A DNA stretch of 64,000 nucleotides from JBLHKS01 sp047620505 (GTDB lineage Bacteria; Verrucomicrobiota; Verrucomicrobiia; Verrucomicrobiales; DEV007), in assembly GCA_047620505.1 (NCBI GenBank), contig JBLHKS010000009.1, forward strand, positions 14,652 through 78,651, in the 5' to 3' direction. The position numbers and the translations under genes were made by a program. The first letter of the stretch is position 1, and the number at the start of each line of letters is the position of its first letter. The notes under the pieces were generated by a model, which did no database searches, was not told the origin of the DNA, and saw only the letters and a list, made by a program, of their open reading frames with translations. Positions 16,973-26,290 of this stretch are shown piece after piece.

Positions 16973-17878
16973 ATGGATAAACGAATCGTCATCACCGGGG
17001 CCGACGGCCTGCTCGGCAAACTCTGCATCAAGCATTTTCAGAGCCAGCAGGGATGCGAAGTCGTTCAAATGCGGCGCAAGACGATCAACCTCGCCGATGA
17101 AAAACACATCCGCCGCGCCATGGCCAAAGCCGGTGACTACGACGTGATCATCAACTGTGCCGCGATGACGAATGTCGACGGCTGCGAGGACGATCCGGAG
17201 GCCGCTCATCAGATCAACGGCGACGCTGTCGGCGTGCTCGGCGAGATCGCAGCAGAGGACGGCGCGCAGGTGATTCACATCAGCACGGATTACGTTTTCG
17301 ACGGCGAAAAGGACGGTCCCTACACAGAGGACGACGAAACGAACCCGATCAGCGTCTACGGCGCGTCGAAACTCGCCGGTGAGCAGCTGCTGTTCGAATC
17401 CTTCCCGGATCACCTCGTCGTCCGCGTCGCCTGGCTCTACGGTCCGGGCAAACAGGGCTTCCCCGAATGGGTGATTCGTCAGGCGCTTGAAAAGGACGAG
17501 CTTAGTATCGTCAGCGACAAGTCGGGCTCACCGACTTACGCGCCGGATCTGCTTCAGGCGCTCGAGTCTTTCGTGTTCTGTGAGGAGCCTTACTATGGAG
17601 TTGTCCACTTCAGTAATTCAGGCGAGTGCAGCTGGCTGGAATGGGCTCAGCACTGCATCGACTGCGCTGCGGATGCGGGATTGCCGATCAAAGCGAAGAA
17701 GCTCGGCGAGCAGAGCATGGCAGATCTCGCCAAACTCGCGAATTGGAAGGCCAAGCGACCGCAGAATTCCGTTTTCTCAACCGAGAAATTCACCACCGCG
17801 ACCGGCCAGACGCCACGCGATTGGAAAGAGGCCGTGGCGGAGTACGTGACCGAGCACCTGGCGACGGAGCTGGCGTGA
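16973..17878 (+). CDS. rmlD: dTDP-4-dehydrorhamnose reductase-like protein (RmlD family)
   Basis: A 301-residue NAD(P)-dependent short-chain dehydrogenase. The N-terminal Rossmann motif is ITGADGLLG. VIINCAAMTNVDGCE, HISTDYVFDG and the catalytic YGASK (about residue 128) are all classic for RmlD, which reduces dTDP-4-keto-L-rhamnose to dTDP-L-rhamnose for surface glycans. The other rml genes are not in the window, so a related sugar reductase role (for example a MAT2B-like or 6-deoxysugar reductase) remains possible. A one-mismatch palindrome (17381) gives Glu-Gln-Leu-Leu. Confidence 0.88.
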   Translation: MDKRIVITGADGLLGKLCIKHFQSQQGCEVVQMRRKTINLADEKHIRRAMAKAGDYDVIINCAAMTNVDGCEDDPEAAHQINGDAVGVLGEIAAEDGAQVIHISTDYVFDGEKDGPYTEDDETNPISVYGASKLAGEQLLFESFPDHLVVRVAWLYGPGKQGFPEWVIRQALEKDELSIVSDKSGSPTYAPDLLQALESFVFCEEPYYGVVHFSNSGECSWLEWAQHCIDCAADAGLPIKAKKLGEQSMADLAKLANWKAKRPQNSVFSTEKFTTATGQTPRDWKEAVAEYVTEHLATELA

Positions 17879-17945
17879 CAGATTGGAGTGGGCGAGAGCG
17901 CGGTGAAAAGCGGGCCGCCAAATTTCGCCCACGACGAGTGCCTAT

Positions 17946-17957
17946 CAGCAGCTGCTG
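17946..17957. repeat. Iterated palindrome, perfect, intergenic
   Basis: CAGCAGCTGCTG in the 88-base gap between the convergent rmlD and LpxR-like genes. This is the only perfect copy outside a gene, so it cannot be explained by protein sequence. Confidence 0.85.
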
Positions 17958-17966
17958 GGCGGCAAG

Positions 17967-19043
17967 TCACCACCGCCATTCGCAGCCGACCCGAAACTGA
18001 CCATACTGGTGGATGCCTTCCTGACCATCAAACTCGTCTGAGCGCATCACTTGCATGTAGGAAATGTTGAATGACTTGATCCGGGCCATCACCCCGACCT
18101 CCGCATGCCATATGAAAGGTTCAGTATCGACGGTGTGCACGCTGTCGCCGAAGATCGGGCCTTCGAGAAATGTGTTCCAAGCGACGCCACGCCCCTCGAT
18201 CGAGCCGAACACCGCAATCGACAGGTCTTTCGGATCTGGATCTTGGGTGCCCAACGGACCTGAGTAGCCGAGCCGTCGCGACGTGGCCCCCTGAGTATGA
18301 TTGAGGCCGATCGCACCACCGAGCCCGAGCCCTCCATGAACGTGAACCGAGCCCGCCCGCAAGTTGAGAAACGGCTCAACATCGATGGAAAACACCGCAT
18401 CCTTTTCGCCGAGCACTCTCAGGCTGTGACTCTGGAAATAGTTCAGGTCGAAGACCACTTCATTGCTGATCTGATGGTCCCAACCGAGCGTGTCCCCCGA
18501 GCCGATTTGGTCGTGAATCCAGTTCTGCAGACCGTCGCCCTGCGCCCATGGCCCAATCACACCGAGATTGAGTTCGAGGCTGGTGTAGTCACGGACGTCC
18601 AATTTGAAAATTCCGGTCTCCCAATCGTTGACTTCCGCATAACGTAGGCCGCCGTAAAGCCAGGCTGCGTAAGGCCGATCGTTAATCTGAAGCAGCGACG
18701 TCGAAGTGTCCCGCGGCGTGTACATGTTGTGGCCGATGTGGCCGGTCAGATAGATTTGGTTGCTCTGTTTGAAGAGCGGCTCGAATTTGTTCAATGGCCA
18801 TTTTGCTGAATCGAGATTGGCCGGTTTGCCCATCGTGAACTCGAGTCGAATACCGTTTGTGTAGTGCTTGTCTGACGCGCCAGTCAGCAAAAACGCGTCG
18901 TTCTCCCAGATAAGATTCAATGCGCCAACCGTACGAGGATCTTTCAGCTGCGGAGCCGGAGCAGGCGTTCCTGCTTTCGCCGAAACGAGTGTCGAAAAAT
19001 AGGCTAAGACAATGAGGCAGTAACGAACGAGTGCGGGTTTCAT
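17967..19043 (-). CDS. LpxR-like outer-membrane protein (DUF2219)
   Basis: A 358-residue protein. I chose ATG 19043 because it gives a signal peptide (MKPALVRYCLIVLAYFSTLVSAKAG). The mature N terminus LNLIWENDAFLLTGASDKHYTNGIRL matches the family motif ENDxF...D+HYTNG, whose Asn/Asp and His residues line the active site of Salmonella lipid A 3'-O-deacylase LpxR. Alternating hydrophobic residues and the terminal aromatic (VGCEWRW) indicate a 12-strand beta-barrel. Expected function: calcium-dependent removal of acyl chains from lipid A. It fits a diderm cell with modified LPS. Activity is inferred. Confidence 0.85.
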   Translation of the reverse strand: MKPALVRYCLIVLAYFSTLVSAKAGTPAPAPQLKDPRTVGALNLIWENDAFLLTGASDKHYTNGIRLEFTMGKPANLDSAKWPLNKFEPLFKQSNQIYLTGHIGHNMYTPRDTSTSLLQINDRPYAAWLYGGLRYAEVNDWETGIFKLDVRDYTSLELNLGVIGPWAQGDGLQNWIHDQIGSGDTLGWDHQISNEVVFDLNYFQSHSLRVLGEKDAVFSIDVEPFLNLRAGSVHVHGGLGLGGAIGLNHTQGATSRRLGYSGPLGTQDPDPKDLSIAVFGSIEGRGVAWNTFLEGPIFGDSVHTVDTEPFIWHAEVGVMARIKSFNISYMQVMRSDEFDGQEGIHQYGQFRVGCEWRW

Positions 19044-19089
19044 AAACTCGATTCTGGTTAGCCTGGCCAATGCAGTCAAGCCAATTCGT

Positions 19090-19101
19090 CAGCACCTGCT
19101 G
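19090..19101. repeat. Iterated palindrome, one mismatch, intergenic
   Basis: CAGCACCTGCTG (one central mismatch) in the 61-base gap upstream of the LpxR-like gene. Confidence 0.55.
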
Positions 19102-19104
19102 GCT

Positions 19105-19677
19105 CTATGAGGGAGCCGTGATCGTGACCTCGATCCAGTTCGACACGATTTGAAACAACTTCACGTCGCGCATCGATTTCGGCTTCTTAAGGGTCGGGAG
19201 TTGCATCCCACCCTTGTCGTTTCCGCCGTATTTGTAGACGCCGCGAATCCGATAAACGCCTGGCTTGAATTCGAAGCGATGGCCCGGACCGCCGATCCAG
19301 CCGTTCGAGATATCCTGAACCGCGTCCGGCTCTAACATCACCACATCTTTCGCCCAATCGGCATTGTAGAGAACGCAGCGCCCTATCCTACGGGCTTCGA
19401 TCGTTTTCCAGCCGTCCACCGTTTTGACTTCGACCTTGTAGAAAACGTAGGGCTCGCGCCAACCGACTTCGGAGCCATCGCTTGGCATCACGATCGGGAC
19501 AAATTCTTCTGAGCGATTCTGAATCGAGAATCCGACTTTGATATCGGCTGGATTCCGAAGGGTCACTTCCGATTTCAGCTCAGCCGTCATTTTGAGCGCC
19601 GGTTCGTCATCCCCGCCAGCAGGACGCCGATGCCGACAAAAAAGAATACGATAGCGGTTTTCGTATCCGAAGGACAC
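19105..19677 (-). CDS. Hypothetical protein, probably exported, 5' end uncertain
   Basis: The open frame covers 190 residues from a GTG at 19677, but the likely structured part starts near MTAELKSEVTLRNPADIKVG (ATG 19590) and looks like an all-beta domain, with GGPGHRFEFKPGVYRIRGVYKY near the C terminus. The first 28 residues of the open frame are basic and do not look like protein. A different frame of the same DNA (about 19605-19660) encodes a good membrane segment, TAIVFFFVGIGVLLAG. A pair of frameshifts, or one shift plus a lost start, would join this segment to the body and give an exported protein. Function unknown. Confidence 0.5.
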   Translation of the reverse strand: MSFGYENRYRILFCRHRRPAGGDDEPALKMTAELKSEVTLRNPADIKVGFSIQNRSEEFVPIVMPSDGSEVGWREPYVFYKVEVKTVDGWKTIEARRIGRCVLYNADWAKDVVMLEPDAVQDISNGWIGGPGHRFEFKPGVYRIRGVYKYGGNDKGGMQLPTLKKPKSMRDVKLFQIVSNWIEVTITAPS

Positions 19678-19700
19678 AGCCAGGCCGCGCTGCCTCTTGG

Positions 19701-21161
19701 CTATTCGACAACGCTCTCGAACGCCACCTTGCCGTGAACCGAGTGAAACTGAAACGTCAGTCGCGGCTTAGCATCGATTCGCTCGACCGTCCCTGAAAGG
19801 TAGCCGCCCTGGACCCGCAGGAACTGGTGAAAGTCCTCGCGGTAATCGCTCTGGCTCCAGCCGCCGGCATGTTCGTTGCTCGCCGGACCACACGAATACT
19901 CGCGGAGCTTCGTCACCGGATCGATCGAGTGGTACTGCCAGTGCCGATCGCCGCAAACCACGACCATCCGTTCTTGCGAGGCCAGAAATTCCCGCACGAG
20001 CTTGCCTTCGTGCTGAAAATTGCTGTTCGAGTGATTGTCCTGCTTGCCGCCGCGATCCGGCCCGACAATCGGCGTCGGCGAAAACAAAATGCGGAATGTC
20101 GCATCGCTCTCAGCGACCGTTTTCTTCAGCCAGGCCATTTGCTCCGCTCCCCAGATGGTTTTGTCAGGGCCATCCGGATCGGGATTCGGGCTGCGGAAGT
20201 CGCGACCTTCGACTAACCAAATTTGAAGGTCCTTTCCCCACCGAAACGTCCGATAAGTCTTCTCGCGCTGAGGCGTCTGGTCCTTGAAAATCCGGATCCC
20301 GTCGTCCCACGTGAACGAGCCCATCTTCGGCTTCATCGTCGACCAGCAATCGTTCGTCAACGTGTCGTGATCGTCCTTGATGAAGTAGCTCGGAACCTGA
20401 CGATGAAAATCGACATTCGTCGGCCGGCTGTAGGTTCGCTGCCAATGCCAGTTGGCCAGATCGACACTTTTCGCATGCGAATCGTAATAGACGATGTCAC
20501 CGGTGTGAACGAAAAAGTCGGGTCTCGTTTTGGCGAGCATCGTGGGATATATCTGGAAACCGAAATCTTCGATGTCCTGATCCCAGAACGCTTGCCCGGT
20601 CGAAACCGTGAACACAACCTTCGAATCCTCATCGTCCGCCGCCGGTGCAGTTTTGAATCCGCCTTCGAGAGTCGACCCAGCAGTTGCTGAGCGCGTTTGG
20701 ACTTTCATTTCGTATACCGTGCTGGGTTCCAAACCGTCAATCAAGATCTGCCGAATGAAATCGGCCTTCGGATCAACTGCGCCCCACGCCGTCTCGCTCC
20801 AATCGTCAGATCCATCCTCCGTTCGATAAAGCACTCGAGTTTCGCCCTCGGCTCCCGGAGCGCCATAGCGGATGTCCTCAAACCCCTTGCCCTCGGGCCA
20901 GCGAATCTCTTTGGGATCCACTTTCTTCTTCGGCCGCTTGAAACCATCCGGCGTCAGTTCCGAGCCGTCAGCCGCAACGAAAGTCGGCATGATTCCGTCC
21001 TTGTAGGAATTCGGCTCGACATTTTTCGTAATTCGGGTCCAGATGATTGCGCTGTCAGTCGTAACTTCGCCGATCTTGAAGCCTGTAGCCTGATGTGCAT
21101 CGGCGTGAAGCGGCGCGAAACTCAGCGCCGCGAAAATGATCAGATTTCTCGCGAATTTCAT
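19701..21161 (-). CDS. PhoD-like alkaline phosphatase/phosphodiesterase
   Basis: A 486-residue exported metallophosphatase. ATG 21161 gives a signal peptide (MKFARNLIIFAALSFAPLHADA). The PhoD N-terminal Fn3-like domain (GEVTTDSAIIWTRI) precedes the metallophosphatase core with FFVHTGDIVYYDSH, KDDHDTLTND, FSPTPIVGPDRGG and VVCGDRHWQYHS, which hold the metal-binding Asp/His residues. PhoD enzymes hydrolyse phosphomono- and diesters outside the cytoplasmic membrane using Ca/Fe. It is divergent from the sulfatase with only 36 bases between the starts, so the two probably share control. Confidence 0.92.
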   Translation of the reverse strand: MKFARNLIIFAALSFAPLHADAHQATGFKIGEVTTDSAIIWTRITKNVEPNSYKDGIMPTFVAADGSELTPDGFKRPKKKVDPKEIRWPEGKGFEDIRYGAPGAEGETRVLYRTEDGSDDWSETAWGAVDPKADFIRQILIDGLEPSTVYEMKVQTRSATAGSTLEGGFKTAPAADDEDSKVVFTVSTGQAFWDQDIEDFGFQIYPTMLAKTRPDFFVHTGDIVYYDSHAKSVDLANWHWQRTYSRPTNVDFHRQVPSYFIKDDHDTLTNDCWSTMKPKMGSFTWDDGIRIFKDQTPQREKTYRTFRWGKDLQIWLVEGRDFRSPNPDPDGPDKTIWGAEQMAWLKKTVAESDATFRILFSPTPIVGPDRGGKQDNHSNSNFQHEGKLVREFLASQERMVVVCGDRHWQYHSIDPVTKLREYSCGPASNEHAGGWSQSDYREDFHQFLRVQGGYLSGTVERIDAKPRLTFQFHSVHGKVAFESVVE

Positions 21162-21197
21162 GGATGGAAACCGAGCGCTCGCTTCGTGATCTGTCCA

Positions 21198-22697
21198 ATG
21201 AAACGACTCCTCCAATTCGCGGTTGCGCTTTTCGGCTTATCTTCGGCATTCGCCCAAGATGCCGATCGGAAAATGAACGTGCTCTTCATCATTTCCGATG
21301 ACCTGACCTACACCGCTCTCTCCTGCTACGGAAACGAAGTCTGCCAGACTCCAAACATCGACGCCATCGCCGCCAAAGGAACGCGCTTCACTCGGGCCTT
21401 TTGCCAGGGAACCTACTGCGGGCCTTCGCGAGCTTCGTTCATGTCCGGATACTATCCACATGCGACCGGCCAGCTCGGCTATAAGAATATGCGGCCGCAG
21501 ATCGGCGACCGGGTCACTTGGAGCCAGCATTTCAAGAACAACGGCTATTATGCAGCGCGGGTCAGCAAAATTTATCACATGGGCGTTCCCGGAGGCGTCG
21601 AGATTGGCGGCGATGGCCGCGACCACAACAGTTACAACGGAGCAGACGACGAACATTCCTGGACTGAGCGCTTCAATACTCCTGGGCCGGAGTGGAAGGC
21701 GAAGGGCGAAGGTGAAACGCTTGAAGGAAATCCTGACGGCAAAAGGCCGGTTGTCGGCGGCAACACGTTTGTCGTTGTCGAGGCCGAAGGCGACGATCTC
21801 GTCCACGCGGACGGCAAGGCGGCGGCAAAAGCGGTGGAGCTGATCCACGCCCACAAAGACAAGCCGTTCTGGCTTGGAGTCGGGTTCGTCCGCCCGCACG
21901 TTCCGTTCGTCGCGCCGAAGAATTATTACGAGCCGTTTCTTCCTTATGATAAAATGGTACTCCCGCCGAAGATCGAAGGCGACTGGGACGACATTCCGAA
22001 AGCTGGAATCAACTATAAAACCAGCGTGAACATGAAAATGGACATCCGGCGGCAGAAAAAGGCTGTTGGCGGCTATTATGCTTCGGTTGCCTACATGGAT
22101 GCCCAGGTTGGAAAAGTCATGACGGCGCTGAAGGAAGCTGGGCTCGAAGATAATACGATTGTGATCTTCACGAGCGATCACGGCTACCACCTGGGCGAGC
22201 ACGATTTCTGGGCGAAAGTGAGTTTGCGCGACGAGTCGTCAGGCGTGCCGCTGATCATCAGCGTTCCAGGCAAGAAGCCGGCGGTCTGCGATTCGTTTGT
22301 CGAGCTGTTAGACCTTTACCCGACGCTTGCGAGCCTGTGCAGTCTCGAAGTTCCAAAACAGATTCAAGGAAAAGACATTTCGCCGATGCTCGATGACCCG
22401 GCTCACTCGGTTCGCAAAGCCGCGTTCAGCACGGCTCCTTCGCGAAAGGGTTTTCTCCTTCGCGAAGAGAAATTCGCCTACATTCAATACGGCGAAGACG
22501 CGGCAGGCGGGATTGAACTCTTCGATATGGCGAAGGATCCGGAGCAGTACACGAATCTGGTGGAGAATCCGGAGTACGCGGCTGTCGTCGATGAGTTTCG
22601 AGCGAAGATGACGGCGAAGCTCGCCGAAGTTCGAACCAACGACCTCGGCATCGATTACAAGGCGCGGCCTGCGCCGAAAAAGAAGAAAAAGAGCTGA
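21198..22697 (+). CDS. Secreted sulfatase (iduronate-2-sulfatase-like)
   Basis: A 499-residue enzyme. ATG 21198 gives the signal peptide MKRLLQFAVALFGLSSAFAQ. The frame is open further upstream only as an antisense shadow of the phosphatase. The active-site motif CGPSR (residues 74-78) carries the cysteine that is matured to formylglycine. The N-terminal metal ligands are in ISDDLTYTALSCYG, and the C-terminal ones in FTSDHGYHLGEHDFWAK. It removes sulfate from sulfated polysaccharides, typical of marine PVC bacteria. It is followed with a four-base overlap by the first cytochrome module, suggesting joint transcription. Confidence 0.95.
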   Translation: MKRLLQFAVALFGLSSAFAQDADRKMNVLFIISDDLTYTALSCYGNEVCQTPNIDAIAAKGTRFTRAFCQGTYCGPSRASFMSGYYPHATGQLGYKNMRPQIGDRVTWSQHFKNNGYYAARVSKIYHMGVPGGVEIGGDGRDHNSYNGADDEHSWTERFNTPGPEWKAKGEGETLEGNPDGKRPVVGGNTFVVVEAEGDDLVHADGKAAAKAVELIHAHKDKPFWLGVGFVRPHVPFVAPKNYYEPFLPYDKMVLPPKIEGDWDDIPKAGINYKTSVNMKMDIRRQKKAVGGYYASVAYMDAQVGKVMTALKEAGLEDNTIVIFTSDHGYHLGEHDFWAKVSLRDESSGVPLIISVPGKKPAVCDSFVELLDLYPTLASLCSLEVPKQIQGKDISPMLDDPAHSVRKAAFSTAPSRKGFLLREEKFAYIQYGEDAAGGIELFDMAKDPEQYTNLVENPEYAAVVDEFRAKMTAKLAEVRTNDLGIDYKARPAPKKKKKS

Positions 22698-25027
22698 TGC
22701 TGGCCGAGGCCCAGGCCTGCATCGTGCTGCTCGGGTCGCCGGTTGTGGGCCTGCTGGAAACCCATTGCTTCGGCTGCCACGACGACGTCACGGCGAAGGG
22801 CGATCTCGATCTGACTTCGCTCGATTTCGGGCTGACGGAGACTTGGATCAAGATCCACGATCGTGTCAAAGCGGGCGAAATGCCGCCGCCTGACAAGGCC
22901 AAAAACTTCAGCGACGCGGACCGGCAGCTGCTGGTTTCGAAACTCGGCGATGCGCTCCTGAAATTGGACCAAGCGGACGTCGAGGCGAATGGCCGAGCGC
23001 CGATTCGGCGGCTGACGCGCGAGGAGTATCAAAACAACCTTCGCGATCTCCTCGGCTTGCCGAATCTCGATGTCCGCGATCGCTTGCCGGAGGATCGCAG
23101 CTCTCACGGATACACCAAAGCTGCCGAGACGCTCGACATGTCGCGAGTCCAGTTGGCTGCGTATCTCGATGCTGCGGAGGCGGCGTTACGCGAAGCGGCG
23201 GCGACAGCCAACCCGCCGGAATCGACCACGTTTCGAGCGGTCGGGACGGACCTCTTCAGCAGCCTGAGCACGTTCGGTGGTCGCGAGGCGATGTTTTTCG
23301 CGAGGGACGACAAAATGGTTCCGCTCAAGAAGGCGGACCAGCCGGATCCAGATCTGGAACTCGCGATTTTCCGCTCGGCGACCTGGCCCTACTACGGTTA
23401 TCCGCGTGGATTCCGCGCGAAGCACGACGGCGAGTATCGGGTCCGGTTTTCCGCGCGCGCTGTGCGCCAGGTCCAAGATTTCCGGCTCGTCCCGGCGGAC
23501 AAGCCGCTTGCGATGACCTTTCGCGCGCGCCAGCCGTCTGGCCCCGACGTTTCCGGCGATGTCCGCTCGACTGGGGGCTGGGCGGACATCCTGCCCGAGC
23601 AACAAGAATTCGAGACGACGGTTCTTCTCAAAGCGGGCGAGACATTCGAGTACAGCCTGCTCGGCCTGCCCGTTCCGCATCCGATCACGAGTCACGGCGG
23701 CCCACTTTACTACGATTTCCCGCCGATGCCGGAAGACGGGCATCCGGGCGTTGCAATTCAGTGGCTCGAAGTCGAAGGCCCGCTCGCGCCGCCGCCAGCG
23801 CATGAATTGTTGTTCGGTGAGGAAGACGCCGAAAAGCTTTTCCGGCGATTTGCCCGGCTCGCGGCGCGCGGGCCGATTCCAGAGGAGGCTCACGCAAGAT
23901 TTCTCGATCTGATCCAAGCGGAATTGAGCGAGGGAACGGATTTCCAGGAAGCGATGATCAAGGGCTATCAGGCTTTCCTCTGCTCTGGCCATTTTCTCTA
24001 CCTTGAGACCTCCGACACCGCCTCGCGACTCTCGCACTTCCTCTGGAATTCGCGCCCGGACGACCCGTTGCCGAGCTTCGACGACATGATCGCTGACCCG
24101 CGTTTCGAGCGCTTTGTCAGGAATTTCACCGAAGAGTGGCTCGACCTTCGTGAGCTCCGCCGCGACCTGCCCGACATCCGGCTCTACCCGGAATATCGGA
24201 AGGACGACTACCTCGTTGAATCGATGGAGCGCGAGACGCGGGCGCTTTTCACGGCGATGATTCGGGAGGATTTGCCGGTAACGACTCTGGTGGATTCGGG
24301 CTTCGTTTTCGCGAACGACAAGCTGACGAGCCACTACGATTTGCCGCCCGTCGACGGCTCGGCGATGCGGAAAGTCGAGCTTCCGGATTCGAGCCCGTAC
24401 GGCGGGCTGTTGACGCAGGCCTCGATCCTCAAAGTCACCTCGAACGGAACCTCAACGTCGCCCGTGATCCGGGGTGCCTGGGTCATGGAAAAACTCCTCG
24501 GCGACCCGCCGCCTCCGCCTCCGAAAACCGTCCCCGCGATCGAACCCGACCTGCGCGGCGCGACGACGATCCAGCAGGTGCTGGCGCAACACACGGCGGA
24601 CGAAAGCTGCGCGAACTGCCACGCGCGGTTCGATCCGGTCGGCTTCGCGCTGGAGAATTTCGACATCATGGGAGCTTGGCGCGAGCGCTATCGGAGTCTG
24701 GAGACGGGCGAAAAAATCACTGGGATCGATCGCGCAGGCCACGCCTTCGAATTTCGCATCGGCCTGCCTGTCGAACCCGCCGGCAAACTGAGAACGGGCG
24801 AGTCGTTCGCGGACATCCGCGAACTGAAAACGGTTCTTGTTTCGAAGCCGCGTCAGCTCGCGCGCAACCTGCTTCATCAATTCACGCTCTACGGAACGGG
24901 AACGCCGGTCCGCTTTTCCGACCGGCCCGAGATCGAGACGATTCTCGACGCCTGCGAGCCGGACGGGTATGGCGTTCGAGACTTGCTTCGCGAGTTCGTC
25001 GAGAGTTCCGTTTTTGCTGGCTCATGA
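22697..25027 (+). CDS. PSCyt1/PSD multidomain c-type cytochrome-like protein, module 1
   Basis: A 776-residue protein of the planctomycete DUF1587-DUF1595-DUF1592-DUF1588-DUF1585 series. Visible in order: first haem site CFGCH (residues 25-29), RLTREEYQNNLRDLLGL (DUF1587), a carbohydrate-binding-like middle, LSHFLWNSRPDD (DUF1592), GLLTQASILKVTSNGTSTSPVIRG (family consensus of DUF1588, shown in part), second haem site CANCH, and a C-terminal DUF1585. Unlike its paralogue at 27084, it has no convincing signal peptide: the ATG overlaps the sulfatase stop and the first 20 residues are only mildly hydrophobic. Presumed periplasmic electron transfer. Confidence 0.9.
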   Translation: MLAEAQACIVLLGSPVVGLLETHCFGCHDDVTAKGDLDLTSLDFGLTETWIKIHDRVKAGEMPPPDKAKNFSDADRQLLVSKLGDALLKLDQADVEANGRAPIRRLTREEYQNNLRDLLGLPNLDVRDRLPEDRSSHGYTKAAETLDMSRVQLAAYLDAAEAALREAAATANPPESTTFRAVGTDLFSSLSTFGGREAMFFARDDKMVPLKKADQPDPDLELAIFRSATWPYYGYPRGFRAKHDGEYRVRFSARAVRQVQDFRLVPADKPLAMTFRARQPSGPDVSGDVRSTGGWADILPEQQEFETTVLLKAGETFEYSLLGLPVPHPITSHGGPLYYDFPPMPEDGHPGVAIQWLEVEGPLAPPPAHELLFGEEDAEKLFRRFARLAARGPIPEEAHARFLDLIQAELSEGTDFQEAMIKGYQAFLCSGHFLYLETSDTASRLSHFLWNSRPDDPLPSFDDMIADPRFERFVRNFTEEWLDLRELRRDLPDIRLYPEYRKDDYLVESMERETRALFTAMIREDLPVTTLVDSGFVFANDKLTSHYDLPPVDGSAMRKVELPDSSPYGGLLTQASILKVTSNGTSTSPVIRGAWVMEKLLGDPPPPPPKTVPAIEPDLRGATTIQQVLAQHTADESCANCHARFDPVGFALENFDIMGAWRERYRSLETGEKITGIDRAGHAFEFRIGLPVEPAGKLRTGESFADIRELKTVLVSKPRQLARNLLHQFTLYGTGTPVRFSDRPEIETILDACEPDGYGVRDLLREFVESSVFAGS

Positions 25028-26289
25028 ACCTTCGCTCCAAACCAATCGAACGTCGCCGCTTCCTGCGTGGACTCGGCGTTGGCTTAGCTTTGCCGGCGCT
25101 CGAATGCATGGGCCAGACTGCCCCGCCGAAGCGGATGCTCGTGATTTCCAACAACCTCGGGGTGTTGCCGAAACCGTTTTTTCCCACAAACGCTGGAGCT
25201 GGGTTTACGCTATCGCCCTACCTCGGTCAGCTGAGCGGCTTTCGCGATGATTTCACGATCTTCAGCGGCCTTTCGCATCCTGCGGTCGTGGGCGGGCACT
25301 CGACTGAAAACTGTTTTCTGACAGCGGCGAAAGACCCGACCGGCAGCGGATTTCGAAACACGATTTCGCTCGATCAGCTTGCGGTCGAGCATCTCGGGCA
25401 GCAGACGCGATTTCCGACGCTGAATCTCGGCGTCAACATCGACAAAGCGAACCGTAGTCTTTCGTGGACACGCGACGGAGCGCTGCTCCCGGCTGAGGAC
25501 AGTCCGTCAGCGCTGTTTCGCCGGATGTTCGTCCAGGGCGACGACGCGGAGGTCGAGCGCCGGCTGCATCAGCTCGAACAACGCGGCAGCATCCTCGATG
25601 CGGTAGACGAGGACATGCGCCAGTTCAGCAAGCGGCTCGGAACGGCGGATCGCGAGCGGCTCGATCAATATTTTACGTCTGTCAGGGAGCTGGAGGCCCG
25701 GCTCGAAATCGCCAGCGAATGGGAACGCAAGCCGAAGCCGAAAACGGACCGCGAGCCGCCCGAAGACATCCCTGATAGAGCCAGATTTTTCGACAAATTC
25801 GAGCTGATGCTTTCGATGGCGCGGCTGGCGCTGGAGAGCGATTCAACCCGGATCGTCACGCTGATGGTGGACGCGTTTGCGACTCCGGTTTTCGAGATCG
25901 GTGAGGACGAGCGCTCGCACACCGGCTACCACAGTCTTAGCCATCATGGTCAGGCCGAAGCGTCGCTCGCGCAGCTGGAAAAAGTCGATCGCCGCCAGAT
26001 GGGCTTGCTCCAGCAGCTGCTGACGGATCTCGCGGCCAGGGATCGGCTGCTGGACAGCACGATGGTTCTCTACGGCTCAAACATGGGCGACGCGAACACG
26101 CACGAAAACACGAACCTTCCCATTTTGCTCGCCGGTGGCGGGTTCGAGCACGGCCAGCACCTCGCGTTCGATCGCGACCGCAACACGCCACTCTGCAATC
26201 TCTTCGTTTCGATGCTTCAAAATCTCGGCGTCGAGGCCGAGGCGTTTGGCTCGTCTGAAAGCACGCTGACCGGATTCGAGACTGCGTGA
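25024..26289 (+). CDS. DUF1552 (HXXSHH) Tat-exported protein, module 1
   Basis: A 421-residue protein starting at ATG 25024, overlapping the upstream stop by four bases. It opens with a twin-arginine type signal (IERRRFLRGLGVGLALPALE). The family's name-giving motif is present as YHSLSHHG (H-x-x-S-H-H), and the ending has GGGFEHGQHLAFDR. DUF1552 proteins are encoded next to DUF1592-type cytochromes throughout PVC bacteria and presumably work with them. The chemistry is unknown. A perfect palindrome at 26011 encodes its Gln-Gln-Leu-Leu. Confidence 0.93.
   Translation: MNLRSKPIERRRFLRGLGVGLALPALECMGQTAPPKRMLVISNNLGVLPKPFFPTNAGAGFTLSPYLGQLSGFRDDFTIFSGLSHPAVVGGHSTENCFLTAAKDPTGSGFRNTISLDQLAVEHLGQQTRFPTLNLGVNIDKANRSLSWTRDGALLPAEDSPSALFRRMFVQGDDAEVERRLHQLEQRGSILDAVDEDMRQFSKRLGTADRERLDQYFTSVRELEARLEIASEWERKPKPKTDREPPEDIPDRARFFDKFELMLSMARLALESDSTRIVTLMVDAFATPVFEIGEDERSHTGYHSLSHHGQAEASLAQLEKVDRRQMGLLQQLLTDLAARDRLLDSTMVLYGSNMGDANTHENTNLPILLAGGGFEHGQHLAFDRDRNTPLCNLFVSMLQNLGVEAEAFGSSESTLTGFETA
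26011..26022. repeat. Iterated palindrome, perfect
   Basis: Flanks C...A. QQLL in DUF1552 protein, module 1. Confidence 0.85.
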
Positions 26290-26290
26290 A

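Noticed and set aside
20697..21197. Upstream extension of the sulfatase frame
   Set aside because: Runs antisense through the phosphatase gene. The signal peptide at ATG 21198 marks the true start.
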